The notes below the pieces were generated by a model. The model had not been told where the DNA came from. It ran no database searches and saw only the letters and a list, made by a program, of their open reading frames with translations. A stretch of 64,000 nt of DNA from Aestuariivita sp. (GTDB lineage Bacteria > Pseudomonadota > Alphaproteobacteria > Rhodobacterales > Rhodobacteraceae), in contig JAGYKE010000005.1 in assembly GCA_018401465.1 (NCBI GenBank), positions 868,001-932,000 on the forward strand. The letters are read 5' to 3'. The position numbers and the translations under genes are program-made. Positions 17,839 to 26,588 of this stretch are shown here, in pieces (position 1 is the first letter of the stretch; each line of letters begins with the position of its first letter).

Positions 17839-18595
17839 AAAGACTGCGTCCATCGGTGCGCAACGTGCTGTCACCGCACTTGGCATCGTCTGTCTGATCG
17901 CCGGGTGGGCTTGGGTCTCGCGCGGACAGCCGGAATACGTTCTGCCCGGCCCCATAGCCGTGCTGAAGGGCGTTGCGCGGTTCTTTACTGAGCCACAACT
18001 GGCGGCGCATGCTGGCATCAGCCTCTTTCGGGTCGTGCTTTCCGTCGCCGCGGCCATGATCCTAGCGCTAATCCTTGCCGCACTGGTGCGGCGTTGGCGT
18101 ATGCTCGATGAGACGATCGAACGGCGCATCCTGACTTTCTTCAATGCCTTCCCTTCGGTCGGCTGGGCCATCCTAGGCGTGATCTGGTTCTCGATCTCGA
18201 ACACCACGGTCATTTTCGTCCAGGTTGCGATCATCCTACCATTCTGCCTAATCAACGCGCTCGCGGGCTTTCGCCAGATCGATCCAGACATGGATGAGCT
18301 GGGCCACAGTCTGACTCGCAGCGTCTGGCGCAGGTTTCGCCTTCTGTCGCTGCCGCTGGTCGCCCCCTTTCTCTTGTCTGGCCTACGCGTCGCCTACGGC
18401 ATCTGCTGGAAGATCGCACTAGTCGCCGAACTATTCGGCGCTTCGTCGGGTCTTGGCTATCAACTCGCGCGGGCGCAGTCGGTGTCGGATGCCACGATGG
18501 TCTTCGCCTGCTGCATCGTGATCGTCCTGATATTTCTTGTCACCGACCTGTTGTTTCTGAAACCCTTCGTGCAGCGGTTTTCCGTGAACCAATGA
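17831..18595 (+). CDS. ABC transporter permease, second subunit (SsuC/TauC-like)
   Basis: The protein has 254 residues and starts at a GTG (17831) inside the end of the first permease. It has six predicted membrane helices and an EAA-like loop (IDPDMDELGHSLTRSVWRRF). It is clearly homologous to the preceding permease (shared VGWAILGVIWF/IGWLFLALLWF and SVWRRF blocks), so the channel is probably a heterodimer. Most SsuABC-type systems use one permease gene. Its stop overlaps the amidohydrolase start (ATGA). Confidence 0.9.
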   Translation: MHRKTASIGAQRAVTALGIVCLIAGWAWVSRGQPEYVLPGPIAVLKGVARFFTEPQLAAHAGISLFRVVLSVAAAMILALILAALVRRWRMLDETIERRILTFFNAFPSVGWAILGVIWFSISNTTVIFVQVAIILPFCLINALAGFRQIDPDMDELGHSLTRSVWRRFRLLSLPLVAPFLLSGLRVAYGICWKIALVAELFGASSGLGYQLARAQSVSDATMVFACCIVIVLIFLVTDLLFLKPFVQRFSVNQ

Positions 18596-20268
18596 CAGCG
18601 TCCTCCTTGATCCGGAAAGGCCCGACCATGACAACCCATCCAGACACCATCTTTCACAACGGTAAGATCTATACCGTAGATGCCGACTTCAACGTGGCGC
18701 AGGCCACCTCTGTCCGCGACGGCCGGTTCGACCGCGTTGGATCCGATGAAGAATTGCTGCCGACCGCAGGCGATGCCACAAAACTGGTCGACCTAGGCGG
18801 GCGCACGGTAATCCCGGGACTGTTCGATTCCCACCTACACCTATACATGACCGGCATGGAGGCACCGCGCGTGCCGCTGATAGACTGCCGTTCAATAGCC
18901 GACGTTCAGACGGCCATCGCGGAACGGGCGGCAACTACGACAAAAGGCGAATGGATCATCGGTAGGATGGGCTGGCACGAAAGCCTCCTACGCGAAAACC
19001 GAATGCCTACCCGCGATGAGCTGGACAAAGCGGCTCCCGATAACCCGGTCTTTGTGCCGCGCGGCGGCCATGTCGGCAGCGCCAATTCCGCAGCACTTGC
19101 ATTGGCCGGTATAGACGAGGCGACGGAAGATCCTGCAGGCGGGCTGATTGTTCGCGAAGTGGGCTCGCGAAAGCCGACTGGTCTGCTGCTGGAAACAGCT
19201 TCTTACATGCTGCGCGCAGTACTGCCTCCCGCCCCGCCAGTGGAGACCGAAAAGGGACTGCTGTGCGATGCGATGGCACTGCTGAACAGTTATGGCATCG
19301 TCGCGACCATGGACCCCGGGCTGAACGCGCACCAGATTGACATCTACAGCGCCCTACGCGACGAGGACGCACTGACCGTACGTACAGACTTGATGTTCCG
19401 CGCAAACAACCTCCCGGACACTGAACGGGGTGTTGCTTATGCCAATTTCGCAGATGATGAGATGCTGCGTTTTGTGGGTATCAAATTCATGCTCGATGGC
19501 GGAGTCGAAGGAGCGCTGCATTACGACCCTTATCAGATCGTACCAGGCGAACAGAACGATCCGGAATATCGTGGCCTGTCCTTGCTTCCCCCGGGAGGCG
19601 AGGAGGAATTTGTCGAATGCCTGAAATTGGTGGCGCGCGCCGGGTTGCAGGCCCAGACACACGGTGTCGGAGATGCTTGCATCGACACGATCATCCGCAG
19701 CTATATCGCAGCGTCGCAAGAGGTGCCGATCCGGGACCTCCGCTGGGTCCTGATGCACATGCACAATCCTACACAGGAAGTGTTTGCCCGTATCCGCGAA
19801 GCTGATATTCTGGTTACGGCCCAGAACCAAAGCGTGCTGCTTGGTGCTAACAAGGTGAAATGGTGGGGTCGCTCCCGCGCCGAATGGTCGACGCCGATCC
19901 GGAGGATGATCGATGAGGGGCTGCTTGTCGGAGGCGGTACAGACGGGCCCATCGTACCCATCGACCCGTTCATCTGCATGTGGTGGATGGTGACCCGAAA
20001 GACCCTCCAAGGCGACTGCCTTGGCCCTGACCAGGGAATCACTGCGCGCGAAGCTCTGGAACTTTACACGATCAATAACGCGCGTATCATGGGCGTTGAA
20101 ACTGATCGTGGGTCGATCGAGGCCGGAAAATTAGCCGATCTGGTTGTGCTAGACCGAGACTTTTTGAGTGGCGAGCCGAACGCCATACGCGATACACAGG
20201 CTCTGCTTACGGTTTTGGGTGGCAACGTCGTATACGGCGACCCAGCTGGTATCTACGACAGGCAATGA
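18592..20268 (+). CDS. amidohydrolase family 3 (YtcJ-like)
   Basis: The protein has 558 residues from the overlapping ATG at 18592; an ATG at 18628 gives 546. The metal-binding HxH is in PGLFDSHLHLYM. Later metal ligands are expected at QTHGVGD and in MHMHNP, with the catalytic Asp in GGGTDGPI. YtcJ-like enzymes are Zn-dependent hydrolases of amides, carbamates or cyclic ureides. Coupling to the ABC importer suggests that it hydrolyses the imported compound, or a derivative, in the cytoplasm. No signal peptide is seen. Confidence 0.88.
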   Translation: MTASSLIRKGPTMTTHPDTIFHNGKIYTVDADFNVAQATSVRDGRFDRVGSDEELLPTAGDATKLVDLGGRTVIPGLFDSHLHLYMTGMEAPRVPLIDCRSIADVQTAIAERAATTTKGEWIIGRMGWHESLLRENRMPTRDELDKAAPDNPVFVPRGGHVGSANSAALALAGIDEATEDPAGGLIVREVGSRKPTGLLLETASYMLRAVLPPAPPVETEKGLLCDAMALLNSYGIVATMDPGLNAHQIDIYSALRDEDALTVRTDLMFRANNLPDTERGVAYANFADDEMLRFVGIKFMLDGGVEGALHYDPYQIVPGEQNDPEYRGLSLLPPGGEEEFVECLKLVARAGLQAQTHGVGDACIDTIIRSYIAASQEVPIRDLRWVLMHMHNPTQEVFARIREADILVTAQNQSVLLGANKVKWWGRSRAEWSTPIRRMIDEGLLVGGGTDGPIVPIDPFICMWWMVTRKTLQGDCLGPDQGITAREALELYTINNARIMGVETDRGSIEAGKLADLVVLDRDFLSGEPNAIRDTQALLTVLGGNVVYGDPAGIYDRQ

Positions 20269-20295
20269 TCTAGAGCGAGCTAGAAAAAAACGAGG

Positions 20296-20331
20296 GCCGC
20301 TACCGTGGCCTAATTTTGCACCGCCGTTTCC
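20296..20331 (-). repeat. IS21-family terminal fragment
   Basis: GCCGCTACCGTGGCC followed by TAATTTTGCACCGCCG (ending about 20331) matches the istA-side terminus of the IS21 element that ends at 39459. It matches the right end of the fold-back element, ending at about 26707, almost exactly. Only some 35 bases remain. It sits against an IS66 tnpC fragment, marking where an IS21 copy had inserted into an IS66. Confidence 0.7.
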
Positions 20332-20653
20332 ACCTACATCGCGAAATACCGCGAGGGCCTTGGCCGCTTCCTCACCGATGGCCGCGTCGAGATCGACAAC
20401 AACACCGTCGAACGCACCATCCGCCCCATCGCACTGACCCGGAAGAACGCCCTCTTCGCAGGTCATGACGCCGGAGCCCAAAACTGGGCCGTCATCGCCT
20501 CGCTCATCGAGACCTGCAAAATGAACGGCGTCGATCCTCACGGATGGCTGTCCGCCACGCTCACCGCCATCGTTCAAGGCCACAAGCAGAGCCAGATCGA
20601 CCATCTGCTCCCGTGGAACTACGCCGTCACAGTGTGACCGGGACACCGCTTAC
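20332..20653 (+). pseudogene. IS66-family transposase (tnpC) C-terminal fragment with IS end
   Basis: From 20332 to the TGA at 20635-20637 the frame encodes about 101 residues, including GRFLTDGRVEIDNNTVERTI and RKNALFAGHDAGAQNWAVI. This is the conserved C-terminus of IS66 TnpC, with the DDE-type Glu in NNTVER. The downstream GGGACACCGCTTAC (ending at 20653) is the IS66 terminal repeat. The N-terminal two-thirds is missing, so it is inactive. Together with 20269-20331 this accounts for the gap after the amidohydrolase. Confidence 0.75.
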
Positions 20654-20878
20654 AACCGAGTTCCCGCCAGCGATGATCACGTTGATCAAGTCTGCGACGG
20701 CACGATGCCTTTCCGTTTCGACCTCGGTGCCGACGGCGTTCTCGTGCGTTGCTGCGGCGTCGCGAAGAATCCCGATGATCTCGTGCTCCGGAAGCAACCC
20801 GCGATCGTTCATGGCAAGCAGGAGCGCCTCGCAGATCGATAGGGCGGCCTGGCCTGCATGTTCGCTCGCCGTGGACAT
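20627..20878 (-). CDS. small hypothetical protein, 3' end replaced by IS66
   Basis: The start is the ATG at 20878 (MSTASEHAGQAALSIC), with AAGGAAGG upstream. It gives about 83 residues of helical, acidic sequence (LLPEHEIIGILRDAAATH) ending in NVIIAGGNSV. The last eight residues lie in the IS66 terminus (up to 20653), so the native C-terminus was lost or shortened. The domain is unrecognised. It is divergent from the Crp/Fnr-type regulator at 21028. Confidence 0.5.
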   Translation of the reverse strand: MSTASEHAGQAALSICEALLLAMNDRGLLPEHEIIGILRDAAATHENAVGTEVETERHRAVADLINVIIAGGNSVVSGVPVTL

Positions 20879-21027
20879 CGGGGTTTCCTTCCTTGGCATC
20901 GCGAACCCGGGAAAGGCGAGGTTCAGATGCATCCGTACTTATCGCAGGAAGTGCGTTATTCTGGACTGATCCAGAGCAGTGTCCGGGCCGAGTCTTGCTT
21001 TTGGGTAGAAGCATGCCGGGAGGACCC

Positions 21028-21762
21028 ATGACATCAGCCGAACACAGCCCTCTGACGCGCAAGCTCTCAGCCTTCGTCGCTCTGTCGGAGGTCGAGCTGG
21101 CCGTCCTTGAACGACTGCACCAGCGTCGTCGATCCTTCGTCGCGGGGCGCGATATGGTGCATCAGGGCCAGACGGCTCAGGCAGCCTATATCCTTTCCGC
21201 GGGTTGGGTCTGTTCCTACAAGCTACAGGCCGACGGAACGCGGCAGATCGTGGATTTCCAGGTGCCGGGGGATTTTCTGGGGTTGCGAAGCGTTCTCTTG
21301 CGCACCTCGGACCACAGCTTTGAACCCATCGTAGACATCGAGGCGTCCGAAGTGCTGACGAGCGATCTTCTTGCGGCCTTCGCGGAGACCCCGCGTCTCG
21401 CCACGGCTATTCTGTGGGCAGCATCGCGCGACGAGGCGATGGTCGTGGAGCATCTCGTCGGCATCGGTCGGCGTGATGCCGACGCCCGCATGGCGCATTT
21501 CCTGCTGGAGCTGGGATCGAGGCTGGCGTTGGTGGGGATGGGCAGCAAGGAAGGCTACGACTGCCCGCTGACGCAGTACCACCTCGCCGATACGTTGGGG
21601 CTCAGCGCGGTCCATGTGAACCGCGTCCTGCGGCAGCTACGCGAGAGCGGACTGGTGACATTCCGGGACGGCCATGTGGCGTTCCACGACTATGGTGGGC
21701 TGGTGGACCTTGCCGAGTTCGATCCGGCCTATTTGGACCAGTCCGGGCCCCTCCTGAAGTGA
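21028..21762 (+). CDS. Crp/Fnr-family transcriptional regulator
   Basis: The protein has 244 residues from the ATG at 21028, with GGGAGG seven bases upstream. Residues 15-130 form a cyclic-nucleotide-binding-like beta barrel (GRDMVHQGQTAQAAYILSAG, VPGDFLGLRSVLL). The C-terminal winged HTH is LTQYHLADTLGLSAVHVNRVL. It lacks the N-terminal cysteine cluster of FNR, so it is not an obvious oxygen sensor. It is flanked by small uncharacterised genes, some perhaps its targets. Confidence 0.9.
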   Translation: MTSAEHSPLTRKLSAFVALSEVELAVLERLHQRRRSFVAGRDMVHQGQTAQAAYILSAGWVCSYKLQADGTRQIVDFQVPGDFLGLRSVLLRTSDHSFEPIVDIEASEVLTSDLLAAFAETPRLATAILWAASRDEAMVVEHLVGIGRRDADARMAHFLLELGSRLALVGMGSKEGYDCPLTQYHLADTLGLSAVHVNRVLRQLRESGLVTFRDGHVAFHDYGGLVDLAEFDPAYLDQSGPLLK

Positions 21763-21818
21763 GAGGGCCGCCATCTTGCTCGGCAGGCGGCCCCGGTGAT
21801 CACGTCAGACGCCGGATG

Positions 21819-22007
21819 TTACGCGAGCGCGTGGGTCGCCGCATCGAGTTCCTTGTTGGTCTCGGCGTCGTTCTTCGCCGTGTTTGCCTTCTCGGCCGCC
21901 TGGTAATGCTTCAGAGCGGCGTCCTTCTTCGGACCAGCGGGCGCCTTGTCCCACGTGGCCTTGACGGATTTCATCTTGTCGGCGGTTTTTGTTTGTTCGG
22001 GAGTCAT
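21819..22007 (-). CDS. small hydrophilic hypothetical protein (62 residues)
   Basis: The frame begins at the ATG at 22007 (MTPEQTKTADKMKSVK), preceded by AAAGGAC. The product is Lys/Ala/Glu/Asn-rich and predicted entirely helical (PKKDAALKHYQAAEKANTA, KNDAETNKELDAA). It has no cysteines or membrane segment. Composition resembles small stress-related helical proteins, but no family is recognised. It stands alone, convergent with the Crp/Fnr-type gene. Confidence 0.55.
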   Translation of the reverse strand: MTPEQTKTADKMKSVKATWDKAPAGPKKDAALKHYQAAEKANTAKNDAETNKELDAATHALA

Positions 22008-22220
22008 TGGATTGTCCTTTCTGGACGTTCCGAGAAACAAGAAGCACGCCGACATGCTGACCTTTTGACGTCTGACACGCCCGCATGCTTCTCGGGTAAT
22101 CGGAAAAAATGCCCTACCAAATATTCGGCGGGCACATCGCACCTAACCGATGTCGGCGCCCCGCCGCACTGACGCAGGTTAGTCCCGGCGCGTGCGGCAG
22201 GTCGAATGACACTGCGGCCT

Positions 22221-22634
22221 TCAGGCTGCCATGGTTTGCTGGTGGGAGATCCTCAGCCAGGTGTCGTCATCGTTGAGGTATGTAGAGGCGCAGAGCGCCT
22301 TGTAGATCGGCACATCGGGTTTCTCTGCCGAGACACGGTAGGTGAGAATGGCGATGTCATGACACCGCGTGACGCGACGTTCGGCCATGACGACGGAGCG
22401 CCAGCCGGTGCTCTGCTTTAGATGGGTCCAGATCCGGTCGCCCTGGAGGATGCCGGGCGGATAAGGGAAGATCATGATGGCGTTGGTCGCTGTCGTCGCC
22501 CGCGCGTTGTCGGCACCACTGGTCCAGAAGTGCTCCTCCATGTCCCAGAGAACGCCCTGTTCGTGCGGCGATAGCGTCCCGGTTCTATGTGCCGCATGGG
22601 CCGGTCTATTCCCGGTCTCGACTGAGACAGTCAT
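22221..22634 (-). CDS. NTF2-like (DUF4440-type) protein
   Basis: The protein has 137 residues. The pattern EQGVLWDMEEHFWTSGAD, then a beta-rich stretch (GDRIWTHLKQSTGWRSV, DIAILTYRVSA) and a C-terminal WLRISHQQT strand fit the NTF2-like/DUF4440 cone fold. The fold is often found in small enzymes or ligand-binding proteins. Its start overlaps the stop of the upstream gene at 22631 by four bases, so the two form an operon. The function is unknown. Confidence 0.6.
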   Translation of the reverse strand: MTVSVETGNRPAHAAHRTGTLSPHEQGVLWDMEEHFWTSGADNARATTATNAIMIFPYPPGILQGDRIWTHLKQSTGWRSVVMAERRVTRCHDIAILTYRVSAEKPDVPIYKALCASTYLNDDDTWLRISHQQTMAA

Positions 22635-23056
22635 TCGCCTGACCCCGACCCGCCAACCATGAACATCTGAAACAACAGAAAGATGATCGCGAGAACCGCC
22701 CAGATTACGCCGCTTGTTTCGGGGCGGCCGTCGGCGACGGTCGAAGCAACTCGCTTCAGACTACCTGACGTCTGGCCTTCCGGAAGCAGCTGGCTCAAGT
22801 CTCTCGCGACCCTGCCGTAATCGCTGGCGAGCGAAGGAACGTCCCGAGATCGAGCAAGCAGTATCCCCAACCGCGCTCGCGCGGCCTCGCGCCCCAGCGT
22901 GACCAGTTCAGCGGTTTCGTTCCATGGATCGAGGCCGAGCCGCGCAAGCGTGGAGAGGACCGTCACGACATATCCGTTTCGATCCTCTCCGACCGAAGCA
23001 TAGAGAAATCGCTCGAATTCGGGTGGGTGCGGTTTGAGAACATTGGGTGCGGCCAT
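22631..23056 (-). CDS. hypothetical tail-anchored membrane protein
   Basis: The protein has 141 residues from the ATG at 23056 (MAAPNVLKPHPPEFER). Residues 1-110 are soluble and mostly helical (VTVLSTLARLGLDPWNE, LGREAARARLGILLA). Residues 117-135 (SGVIWAVLAIIFLLFQMFM) are a single membrane span close to the C-terminus, so the soluble part probably faces the cytoplasm. It is translationally coupled to the DUF4440-type gene. I do not recognise the family. Confidence 0.6.
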   Translation of the reverse strand: MAAPNVLKPHPPEFERFLYASVGEDRNGYVVTVLSTLARLGLDPWNETAELVTLGREAARARLGILLARSRDVPSLASDYGRVARDLSQLLPEGQTSGSLKRVASTVADGRPETSGVIWAVLAIIFLLFQMFMVGGSGSGE

Positions 23057-23327
23057 CGTCGTTCCGTTCCTTGATTGCAGGAACGCAGATCGCCCCTGTT
23101 TCACCAAGGATAGACGCAGGTCGGTCCCGGCGCCCTTACACAGGTCAGTGCTGGCGATTGTGCCCAGGTAGTCGCAACCGTCGTTGTGCCGGGGACTAAC
23201 ATGTATCAGCGCCAGACTAACGAGCATGAGCTACAAAAGGCGAAAGCGTTCGACAGGTTGGGCCCGGACTCCAAGGGGCCATCGACAGTCTTGAGCGACG
23301 AGTCTGCCAAAATCGCGGAGACCAGAG

Positions 23328-23642
23328 ATGAACATGCGGTCGACCAGATCGACGGTGACGTTTTCGAACCCGTTCACCCTGTCGGGATACTCGGGCGAAC
23401 TGCCCGCTGGAGACTACGAAGTTCTCGTCGAAGAAGAGCTTCTGCAGGGGTTGAGCTTCGAGGCTTACCGGCGGACGGCGACCTACCTGACAGTGCGCGG
23501 TCGGGGCAGTCATGCGGGACGCTCCGAGTTGCGGGCGATTTCCGACAGGGATCTGAGAGAGGCGCTGGGCCGGGATGCAGTGCTGAGCCAGACCAACAAT
23601 CACAGCGAAGCGGCGCTTTCCCCGCAGGAGGATGGAACATGA
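23328..23642 (+). CDS. hypothetical protein (104 residues)
   Basis: The frame starts MNMRSTRSTVTFSNPF and continues with LPAGDYEVLVEEELLQGLSF. The first half is predicted beta-rich and the second more polar. The start may be either of two close ATGs (23328 or 23334). It overlaps the next gene by four bases (ATGA). The sequence gives the impression of a conserved alphaproteobacterial small protein, but I cannot assign a function. The 271 bases before it (23057-23327) show no gene. Confidence 0.6.
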   Translation: MNMRSTRSTVTFSNPFTLSGYSGELPAGDYEVLVEEELLQGLSFEAYRRTATYLTVRGRGSHAGRSELRAISDRDLREALGRDAVLSQTNNHSEAALSPQEDGT

Positions 23643-23983
23643 ACACTCCCGAATGGCTCAAGCCCGGCATCTACGGTGCCGTGATCGGTGCAGTTTTCGT
23701 CGGCGTGGTCGGCTTCACATGGGGCGGCTGGGTGACCGGTGGCACATCGAACGGCAGGGCGATGGCGATGTCCCGAGACGATGTCGTCGCCTCCATGGTG
23801 CCGGTCTGCCTCGACATGGCGCTCTCCGACCCGGCGCGGGCGGACAAGATGGAAGCGATCCGTGCCGCCTCGACCTACCAGCGGCGCGACGCGCTCATGA
23901 CCGCGGGCTGGGCGACCATGCCGGGGACCGATGCCCCGGACCGGGATATTGCGCAGGCGTGCCTCGCGGAACTCGAACTCTGA
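23639..23983 (+). CDS. hypothetical membrane-anchored protein (114 residues)
   Basis: The start overlaps the previous stop, with AGGAGGATGG upstream. An N-terminal membrane helix (residues 10-33, GIYGAVIGAVFVGVVGFTWG) is followed by an 80-residue soluble part with two cysteines (PVCLDMAL, AQACLAEL). It is coupled to the 23328 gene, so the two probably work together, perhaps at the inner membrane. The family is not recognised. Confidence 0.6.
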   Translation: MNTPEWLKPGIYGAVIGAVFVGVVGFTWGGWVTGGTSNGRAMAMSRDDVVASMVPVCLDMALSDPARADKMEAIRAASTYQRRDALMTAGWATMPGTDAPDRDIAQACLAELEL

Positions 23984-24030
23984 ACGAGACAAGACAAACG
24001 GATATCAGTTTGCGGGGTGCGGAACAGGTC

Positions 24031-24510
24031 ATGACGCATGCGGAGACTTTTGCGCCTTCGACTTCGGAGTCGACCGATCTCGAGCGGCGCGTACTGGCCC
24101 ATGAAAGGGTTCTGCAGGCGCTTATCGCCTACATGGCCCGCACCGAGCCACGTTTCATCGACCACCTGCGAGAACGGTTCGTCGAACCGATGCGGATGGC
24201 CCGGCACGAAAACGATCACCGCGAAACCGACGATTACGCGGAAGAATTCATTCGCGCCGTGATGCTCCTCGGAGACGTGCGCGCGCCCAAGGCGAAGGAG
24301 CCGGACGTGACCGACAAGCAAGCCGTGCCGCCGAAGAGCAGTGGAGGACAAGGTTCCTCCATGAACCGACCGGCGCAGCGAGGAGGTATTCAGGTGCGCG
24401 AAAGAAACGGCATCTGGGAGGTGCAGGTCGATGGGAAGTTCCGCGGTGACTACCACCAGAAGGAACATGCCCTTGCGGCCGCGGCCTTGCACAAGTTGTC
24501 CCTCAGATGA
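24031..24510 (+). CDS. hypothetical protein (159 residues)
   Basis: The start is the ATG at 24031 (MTHAETFAPSTSESTD). The N-terminal half is helical and charged (RRVLAHERVLQALIAYMA, YAEEFIRAVMLLGDV). A low-complexity Pro/Ser/Gly linker follows. The last 45 residues form a compact beta-type module (VRERNGIWEVQVDGKFRG and YHQKEHALAAAALHKL) resembling small domains that pack a repeated strand-helix unit. The function is unknown. It lies 47 bases after the preceding gene in the same direction. Confidence 0.55.
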   Translation: MTHAETFAPSTSESTDLERRVLAHERVLQALIAYMARTEPRFIDHLRERFVEPMRMARHENDHRETDDYAEEFIRAVMLLGDVRAPKAKEPDVTDKQAVPPKSSGGQGSSMNRPAQRGGIQVRERNGIWEVQVDGKFRGDYHQKEHALAAAALHKLSLR

Positions 24511-24710
24511 CCGGTAGCACCCACCCGACCGTCCCGCAGGACTTCGCGATCCAGGTGGCCGAGAACGAAGGCATGCCATCGAGACCGAATTCAAAAGCCT
24601 CCCTAAAACCGGTTGCACGCACCCGACGGCTGACCGGAACGCTCACGGTTGAGCTATCGAAGACACGCGCGGCAACCGGCGGAATCTGGTCCGCCAAGGA
24701 GCAAGCGGCG

Positions 24711-25489
24711 ATGAGACATCCCCTCGCGAGGCTGATCGAGAGGACGGCAGTTATAGTTGGTGTGATCGCGTCCTTCGGCTTCCCGGTTCTTGCGCAGGAT
24801 GGCACCGGGCCGATGCCGCAGAACGCTCAGGCGCGCAGCTATGGTGCCGGCTGGGTCTGCGATCTCGGTTACCGGGTAGATGGCGCCGAGTGCCTCGCGC
24901 TCGATATCCCCGAGCATGCCAATCCAACCGGGCGCTCCTACGGGACAGGGTGGGAGTGCGACCGCGGGTATGAGGAAGTGAGCGGGACGTCCTGCAATCC
25001 CATCCCGGTGCCCGCCAACGCCTTCCTCCGGTCTTCCGGCTATGATTGGCAATGCGAACGCGGTTTCCGGCAAGAGCGCGATGCTTGCGTGCCAATCGTC
25101 CTGCCAGACAACGCCTATCTCACCGACGACACCTCAGGCTCCGGTTGGACCTGCGCGCGCGGTTTCACAGCCAGTTCGAGCGCCTGCGTGCCGATTGCCG
25201 TGCCGGCCAATGCATATCTGACCAACGCAAACTATGGCGCTGTCTGGGCTTGCGAGAGAGGGTTCGTCAGGATCGACGACCGATGCGACGCCATCGTGGT
25301 GTCTGCAAACGCGTTTCTCGACCAGGCATCCTATGGACCGGGCTGGCGCTGTGAGCGTGGATACGAGCCGCTGAGCGGCGCCTGCGTCGCTATCGATCTG
25401 CCGTTGAACGCCTATCTCGACCGATCCGGCAACCGGTGGAGCTGCAATCGAGGCTTCCAGCTCTCCGACGGGGCGTGCATCCTTGGACT
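24711..25489 (+). CDS. secreted cysteine-rich tandem-repeat protein, 3' end cut by IS21 derivative
   Basis: The start at ATG 24711 fits a signal peptide (RTAVIVGVIASFGFPVLAQ) and a ribosome site (AAGGAG). The mature part has six tandem units of about 36-39 residues of the form Y-G-x-G-W-x-C-x-x-G-[YF]-x(5-8)-C-x-x-I-x-[VL]-P-x-N-A. Examples are GWVCDLGYRVDGAECLALDI and WQCERGFRQERDACVPIVL. Each unit has two cysteines, so a string of disulfide-stabilised loops outside the cytoplasm is expected. The last unit runs into the IS21 terminus at 25490, and the frame stops at 25511 after a few IS-derived residues. The native protein was probably longer. Confidence 0.7.
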
Positions 25490-25607
25490 GGGAACGGCGG
25501 TGCAAAATTAGGCCACGGTAGCGGCGGGATCGTCTCGCTGCGGGCGGAGTAAAATCCTGCCACTTTTCCCTTCTTGCGGCGGCAGGGAGGGTGGGGAGAT
25601 CTATACC

Positions 25608-26322
25608 GTGGAGCTTTACAAGAAGGTTCGCCTCGCATGTGCCGAGGGCATGAGCAGGCGTGCAGCGGCGAAGCATTTCAACATTTCGCGCGGGACGGTT
25701 GAGAAGATGTTGGCCTTCTCGGTGCCGCCTGGCTATCGTCGGGACAAGCCGATCAGGCGGCCGAAGCTGGACGGGTTCACCGAGTTCATTGACGTCTGGC
25801 TTGAGGCCGACAAGGCCGTGCATCGCAAGCAGCGTCATACGGCCAAGCGGATATGGGAACGGCTTCAGGCCGAGCATGGCTTCACCGGCGGCTATACGAT
25901 CGTCAAGGATTACGTGCGTGATCGTGAGCGGCGGACCCGGGAGATGTTCGTACCGCTGGCCCATCTGCCAGGCCATGCGCAGGCAGACTTTGGCGAAGCC
26001 ATTGTCGTCATCGGCGGTGTCGAGCAGAAGGCGTATTTCTTCGTCATGGATCTGCCGCACAGCGATGCCTATTTCGTGCGGGCCTATCCGGCGGCGACTG
26101 CGGAGGCCTGGATAGACGGGCATGTCCGCGCCTTCGCCTTCTTCGGCGGGGTGCCGCAGTCGGTGCTCTACGACAATGACCGCTGCCTGGTCTCGAAGAT
26201 CCAGCCGGACGGCACTCGCATCCGCGCCGCGCTGTTCAGCGGCTTGCAGTCGCATTACCTGTTTCGGGATCGCTATGGTCGGCCCGGGAAGGGGAACGAC
26301 AAGGGCGCTGTCGAGGGGATGG
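25608..26322 (+). pseudogene. istA N-terminal half (left arm of the fold-back)
   Basis: The GTG at 25608 begins a frame identical in type to IstA of the complete element (VELYKKVRLACAEGMSRRAA). It includes the N-terminal HTH and the first part of the DDE integrase domain with HLPGHAQADFGEAI, and runs for about 238 residues. Beyond 26322 the frame enters inverted istA sequence and then unrelated DNA up to a stop at 26981, so the 457-residue frame is not a real protein. The catalytic Glu region is missing. Confidence 0.75.
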
Positions 26323-26324
26323 TC

Positions 26325-26588
26325 GGCCTGAAGCCGTTCCCATATCCGCTTGGCCGTATGACGCTGCTTGCGATGCACGGCCTTGTCGGCCTCAAGCCAG
26401 ACGTCAATGAACTCGGTGAACCCGTCCAGCTTCGGCCGCCTGATCGGCTTGTCCCGCCGATAGCCAGGCGGCACCGAGAAGGCCAACATCTTCTCAACCG
26501 TCCCGCGCGAAATGTTGAAATGCTTCGCTGCTGCACGCCTGCTCATGCCCTCGGCACATGCGAGGCGAACCTTCTTGTAAAGCTCCAC
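26325..26588 (-). pseudogene. istA N-terminal fragment (right arm of the fold-back)
   Basis: Starting from the GTG at 26588 the minus strand repeats the first 88 codons of istA (HTH region up to ERLQA). It then crosses the inversion junction into antisense istA. It cannot encode a transposase. Confidence 0.7.

Noticed and set aside
24507-24710. Upstream extension of the cysteine-repeat protein to 24507
   Set aside because: It would overlap the end of the 24031 gene and precede the signal peptide; the ATG at 24711 has a ribosome site and gives a proper signal sequence.
25134-26324. Long minus-strand frame across the Cys-repeat gene and the fold-back
   Set aside because: Beyond the 88 istA codons it is antisense to istA and to the cysteine-repeat gene; no protein family is visible.
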